DNA of 7,112 nt from contig CAVALG010000157.1 of the NCBI GenBank assembly GCA_963589585.1, positions 1 to 7,112 on the forward strand, in the 5' to 3' direction. The DNA is from CAVALG01 sp963589585 (lineage in GTDB: Bacteria; Bacillota; Clostridia; Oscillospirales; Acutalibacteraceae). Under the pieces are notes generated by a model that ran no database searches, was not told the origin of the DNA, and saw only the letters and a list, made by a program, of their open reading frames with translations. Positions 3,998 to 7,112 of the stretch are shown here, in pieces. The stretch's first letter is position 1. The number at the start of each line of letters is the position of its first letter. A program made the position numbers and the translations under genes.

Positions 3998-6844
3998 CTA
4001 CTCTTCCAGCATCTTTTTAAGGTACTTGCCCGTATAAGAGCCGTCAACTTCGGCAACCTGTTCGGGTGTTCCGGCGGCAACTATCTCGCCGCCGCGGTCG
4101 CCGCCCTCGGGGCCCAAATCAATTATATAATCGGCGGTTTTTATAACATCAAGGTTATGCTCGATTACGATTACGGTGTTAGACGCGTCCGCCAGCCGTT
4201 CAAGCACCTCTATAAGGCGGTGTACATCGGCGGTGTGCAAGCCTGTTGTAGGTTCGTCCAGAATATATACGGTTTTGCCCGTGGGGCGTTTTGAAAGTTC
4301 GGTTGAGAGTTTAACACGCTGCGCCTCGCCGCCCGACAGCGTGGTTGCAGGCTGACCGAGTTTAAGGTAGCCCAGCCCCACATCGTAAAGCGTTTTGAGT
4401 TTGCGGCTGATTTTAGGCACGCTTGCAAAAAAGTTCATTGCTTCTTCAACCGTCATTTCAAGCACATCGTGTATGCTCTTGCCCTTGTATTTAACGGCAA
4501 GCGTTTCGGTGTTGTAGCGTTTTCCGCCGCAGACCTCGCAGGGGACATAAACATCGGGCAAAAAGTTCATTTCAATCTTGATTATGCCGTCGCCCTGACA
4601 GGCTTCGCACCGTCCGCCCTTGACATTAAATGAAAATCTGCCTGCGCCGTAACCCTTTGCGCGCGCGTCGCGCGTGGCGGCAAACAGTTCGCGTATATCG
4701 CCGAAAACTCCCGTGTAGGTAGCAGGGTTAGAGCGCGGCGTGCGCCCTATCGGCGATTGGTCGATAGCGATAACCTTATCCAGATTTTCAATTCCTTTTA
4801 AAGATTTATGCTTGCCGGGTATAAGTTTTGCGCGGTTGAGTTCGTTGGCAAGGCGTTTATACAAAATACCGTTGACAAGGCTGGACTTGCCCGAACCCGA
4901 TACGCCCGTTACACAAACAAGTTCGCCGAGCGGAATTTTAACATTTATATTTTTAAGATTATGTTCGGCTGCGCCGATAACCTCTAAGAACTTGCCGCTG
5001 CCCTTTCTTCGGGTTTTGGGAACGGGGATTTTGCGCCTGCCCGAGAGGTAATCGCCCGTGATTGAATTTTTGCAGGCGGCGACCTGACGGGGTGTCCCCG
5101 CGGCAACAACTTCGCCGCCGTGAACGCCTGCGCCGGGGCCTATATCAACAACAAAATCAGCTGCGCGGATAGTGTCCTCGTCATGTTCAACGACTATAAC
5201 GGTATTGCCGAGATCGCGCAGTTTTTGCAGCGTTGCAAGCAGGCGGTCGTTATCGCGCTGGTGCAGCCCGATACTCGGTTCGTCAAGAATATAAAGCACG
5301 CCCGTAAGGGCAGAGCCTATTTGGGTTGCAAGGCGTATGCGCTGCGCCTCGCCGCCCGACAGCGTACCCGACGCGCGCGACAAAGTAAGGTAGTCAAGCC
5401 CCACGCTTTTTAGGAATTTAAGCCGCGCAATTATCTCTTTAATTACGGGCGCGGCAATGGTTGTATCTTTTTGAGAAAAGGTCAGCCCCTCAAAAAACTC
5501 TATAGCCGCCGACACCGATTTTTCGCTTATTTGGTGGATATTTTGACCGCCTACGGTAACGGCAAGCGAAACAGGGGAAAGCCTTGCGCCGTGACATTCG
5601 GGGCACTCGCGCTCGGTCATAAAGGACTCGATTTCGGCACGCGCACGGTCGCTTGCGGAGTCTTTATACCGCCTTTCAAGGTTGGTAATAACGCCCTCAA
5701 ACTCGGTGTAGTACTCGCCGCCGCCCCAGGATGAATTGCGGACGCACTTGATTTTTTCGCCGCCCGTACCGTAAAAGATAATGTGTTTGACCTCGTCCGA
5801 CAAATCTCGGAACGGGGTGTCCACGCTAAAGCCGTAATGCTCGGCAAGGCCGTTATAGTACATCTGCGCGATAGTGGTGGACTGACCGCCCGTGAACCAC
5901 GAATTAACGCCCCAGCCGGTTGCGCGGATACAGCCCTCGGCAAGCGATTTTGACTCGTCGGGGACTAAAAGTTCGGGTACTATTTTCATAAAAACGCCGA
6001 TACCGGAGCATTTGGGGCATGCGCCGAACGGGCTGTTGAACGAAAACATCTGCGGCGTGAGTTCAGGAACGCTTATGCCGTGTTCGGGGCAGGAATAATT
6101 TTCGGAAAACAGGATATCTTCGCCGTTTTCGGGCGCAACGATAAGAAGTCCGCCCGATTTTTTAAGCGCGGTTTCGATACTGTCGGCAAGGCGTGAAAAA
6201 ATGTCGGGTTTGACTATAAGGCGGTCAACGCAGACCTCTACCGTGTGTTTATTGTTCTTTTTAAGTTCGGGGATTTCGGTTAAATCGTACATTTCGCCGT
6301 CAATACGGGCGCGTGCAAAGCCCTCGCCTGCAAGGGCGGCAAGTTCGGTCTTAAAAGTGCCTTTTTTGCCGCGCGCAATGGGGGCTAAAAGCTGAATTTT
6401 GGTGCGTTCGGGCAATTCCAAAATCTTTTTGGCGATACCGTCCACCGTTTGACCCTCAATCTCTCTGCCGCAGACGGGGCAGTGGGGAACACCCACGCGC
6501 GCAAACAGCAGCCTTAAATAATCGTGTATTTCGGTAACGGTGCCGACGGTGGAACGAGGGTTTTTGGAGGTGGTTTTTTGGTCGATTGAAATGGCAGGGG
6601 ATAGCCCGTCGATACTGTCAACATCGGGCTTGTCCATCTGCCCTAAAAACATACGCGCATAGGACGAAAGCGACTCGATATATCGGCGCTGCCCCTCGGC
6701 ATAAATGGTATCAAAAGCCAGGCTTGACTTACCCGAACCCGAAAGCCCCGTAAACACCACAAGTTTATCGCGCGGCACGGTCAGGTCAATATTTTTTAGA
6801 TTGTTGGCTCTTGCGCCTTTAATTATAATTTTATCGTTTGCCAT
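3998..6844 (-). CDS. uvrA: Excinuclease ABC subunit A
   Basis: Complete UvrA, 948 residues (about 940 is usual). It acts as a dimer that finds bulky or helix-distorting DNA lesions and loads UvrB for nucleotide excision repair. Two ABC ATPase modules are present. In the first, Walker A is GLSGSGKSS (33-41), the signature LSGGEAQRIRLA (495-506) and Walker B LYILDEPSIGLH (517-528). In the second, Walker A is GVSGSGKSS (647-655), the signature LSGGEAQRVKLS (836-847) and Walker B VYILDEPTTGLH (859-870). The C-terminal zinc module has C746, C749, C769 and C772. The first zinc module reads C252, H255, C276 and C279, with His where Cys is usual. Other CxxC pairs are at 122/125 and 414/417. The ATG at 6844 follows GGGGGT with 6-nt spacing. 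uvrB is not adjacent in this window. No GAAC-N4-GTTC type SOS box is seen upstream. The TAG stop adjoins degenerate repeat sequence. Confidence 0.98.
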   Translation of the reverse strand: MANDKIIIKGARANNLKNIDLTVPRDKLVVFTGLSGSGKSSLAFDTIYAEGQRRYIESLSSYARMFLGQMDKPDVDSIDGLSPAISIDQKTTSKNPRSTVGTVTEIHDYLRLLFARVGVPHCPVCGREIEGQTVDGIAKKILELPERTKIQLLAPIARGKKGTFKTELAALAGEGFARARIDGEMYDLTEIPELKKNNKHTVEVCVDRLIVKPDIFSRLADSIETALKKSGGLLIVAPENGEDILFSENYSCPEHGISVPELTPQMFSFNSPFGACPKCSGIGVFMKIVPELLVPDESKSLAEGCIRATGWGVNSWFTGGQSTTIAQMYYNGLAEHYGFSVDTPFRDLSDEVKHIIFYGTGGEKIKCVRNSSWGGGEYYTEFEGVITNLERRYKDSASDRARAEIESFMTERECPECHGARLSPVSLAVTVGGQNIHQISEKSVSAAIEFFEGLTFSQKDTTIAAPVIKEIIARLKFLKSVGLDYLTLSRASGTLSGGEAQRIRLATQIGSALTGVLYILDEPSIGLHQRDNDRLLATLQKLRDLGNTVIVVEHDEDTIRAADFVVDIGPGAGVHGGEVVAAGTPRQVAACKNSITGDYLSGRRKIPVPKTRRKGSGKFLEVIGAAEHNLKNINVKIPLGELVCVTGVSGSGKSSLVNGILYKRLANELNRAKLIPGKHKSLKGIENLDKVIAIDQSPIGRTPRSNPATYTGVFGDIRELFAATRDARAKGYGAGRFSFNVKGGRCEACQGDGIIKIEMNFLPDVYVPCEVCGGKRYNTETLAVKYKGKSIHDVLEMTVEEAMNFFASVPKISRKLKTLYDVGLGYLKLGQPATTLSGGEAQRVKLSTELSKRPTGKTVYILDEPTTGLHTADVHRLIEVLERLADASNTVIVIEHNLDVIKTADYIIDLGPEGGDRGGEIVAAGTPEQVAEVDGSYTGKYLKKMLEE

Positions 6845-6850
6845 GTTATT

Positions 6851-6856
6851 ACCCCC
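6851..6856 (-). promoter_or_regulatory. Ribosome binding site of uvrA
   Basis: GGGGGT is placed 6 nt before the uvrA ATG. It is a G-rich, slightly off-consensus Shine-Dalgarno sequence. Confidence 0.55.
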
Positions 6857-6875
6857 GATTAAGGATGTTGGACTT

Positions 6876-6888
6876 TTTATATTTTATA
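6876..6888 (-). promoter_or_regulatory. Possible -10 region of uvrA built from heptad repeat
   Basis: The minus strand reads TATAAAATATAAA, giving two overlapping TATAAA hexamers about 32-44 nt before the start codon. They coincide with two TATATTT heptads that keep the 7-bp phase of the array beginning at 6892. No convincing -35 box lies 16-18 nt upstream. Confidence 0.25.
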
Positions 6889-6891
6889 TTT

Positions 6892-6926
6892 TAGATTTTA
6901 GTTGTTAGACTTTAGACATTAGATGT
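6892..6926 (+). repeat. Five-heptad array in the uvrA leader
   Basis: TAGATTT, TAGTTGT, TAGACTT, TAGACAT, TAGATGT; the second core is degenerate. Two more in-phase heptads (TATATTT twice, 6878-6891) precede it. Confidence 0.8.
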
Positions 6927-6933
6927 GGGATAC

Positions 6934-6968
6934 TAGACTTTAGACATTAGACGCTAGACATTAGATTT
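6934..6968 (+). repeat. Five-heptad array, in phase with 6892-6926
   Basis: TAGACTT, TAGACAT, TAGACGC, TAGACAT, TAGATTT. Separated from the previous array by exactly one off-consensus heptad (GGGATAC), so the 7-bp phase is kept. An S module follows at 6969-7000. Confidence 0.85.
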
Positions 6969-7036
6969 GGACGGCGATAGTTTTGATAACGGACAGCAAG
7001 CGTTGCTTGCAATCAGCCTTTTTCTCTCCCTCAAGC

Positions 7037-7071
7037 TAGATGTTAGACTTTAGATATTAGACATTAGATGT
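7037..7071 (+). repeat. Five-heptad array at the right edge
   Basis: TAGATGT, TAGACTT, TAGATAT, TAGACAT, TAGATGT. The sequence 7035-7112 is an inverted, near-identical copy of 558-635. Confidence 0.85.
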
Positions 7072-7112
7072 GATTAAAGTAAGATAAAAGATGGACGGTA
7101 AACGCTGCTTGC

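Noticed and set aside
5617..5943. Minus-strand 108-codon ORF within uvrA
   Set aside because: Alternate frame of uvrA; the uvrA frame carries all expected motifs throughout.
6892..6968. Telomere-like TTAGRN repeats
   Set aside because: The resemblance to eukaryotic telomere units is superficial. The unit is 7 bp, internal to the sequence and flanked by bacterial genes.

Overview
The window looks like chromosomal DNA from a Gram-positive Clostridia-type anaerobe, most likely of the Oscillospirales/Ruminococcaceae group. This rests on the DUF5685 / J-domain / small membrane protein gene set, the UvrA sequence and the style of dispersed repeats. No species is claimed. All four supportable genes lie on the minus strand. 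There are no tRNA, rRNA, transposase, integrase or CRISPR genes.

Layout. 1-636: no gene, packed with dispersed repeats. 637-2658: a tight three-gene operon read right to left, made of a DUF5685-type protein (1783-2658), a J-domain protein with a TPR-like middle and a Cys-rich tail (1166-1780) and a polytopic membrane protein (637-1161). The gaps are 2 and 4 nt. 2659-3997: about 1.3 kb without a gene, almost all repeat. 3998-6844: complete uvrA, the nucleotide excision repair damage sensor. 6845-7112: the uvrA leader, again made of repeat modules.

The unusual content is the repeat system, which fills nearly all of the non-coding third of the window. It has three module types. (1) Heptad arrays of the TAGAYNT type occur at 12 sites; eleven hold exactly five heptads and one holds four. 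(2) Hairpin arms carry two stem-loops between CTCTCCCTC and CCAAGG. They exist in two classes whose stem sequences differ completely while base pairing is kept. (3) An S module of about 30 nt (core TTTGATAACAGACGGTAAAT) lies between heptads and arms. The modules combine into elements with heptads pointing inward from both ends (302-529, 2723-3326, 3390-3963) and into class I arm / interior / inverted class II arm composites (1-192, 3010-3247, 3478-3717). A perfect 170-bp inverted repeat (127-296 and 3706-3875) and a second, nested inverted pair flank the whole operon.

The genes do not visibly act together. UvrA is a housekeeping repair protein, and the trio is a separate, poorly characterised operon. 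The repeats look like non-autonomous, MITE-like elements that have inserted into each other, with the mobilising enzyme encoded elsewhere. That reading is inference. The fixed heptad number and the stem covariation are read directly from the bases.
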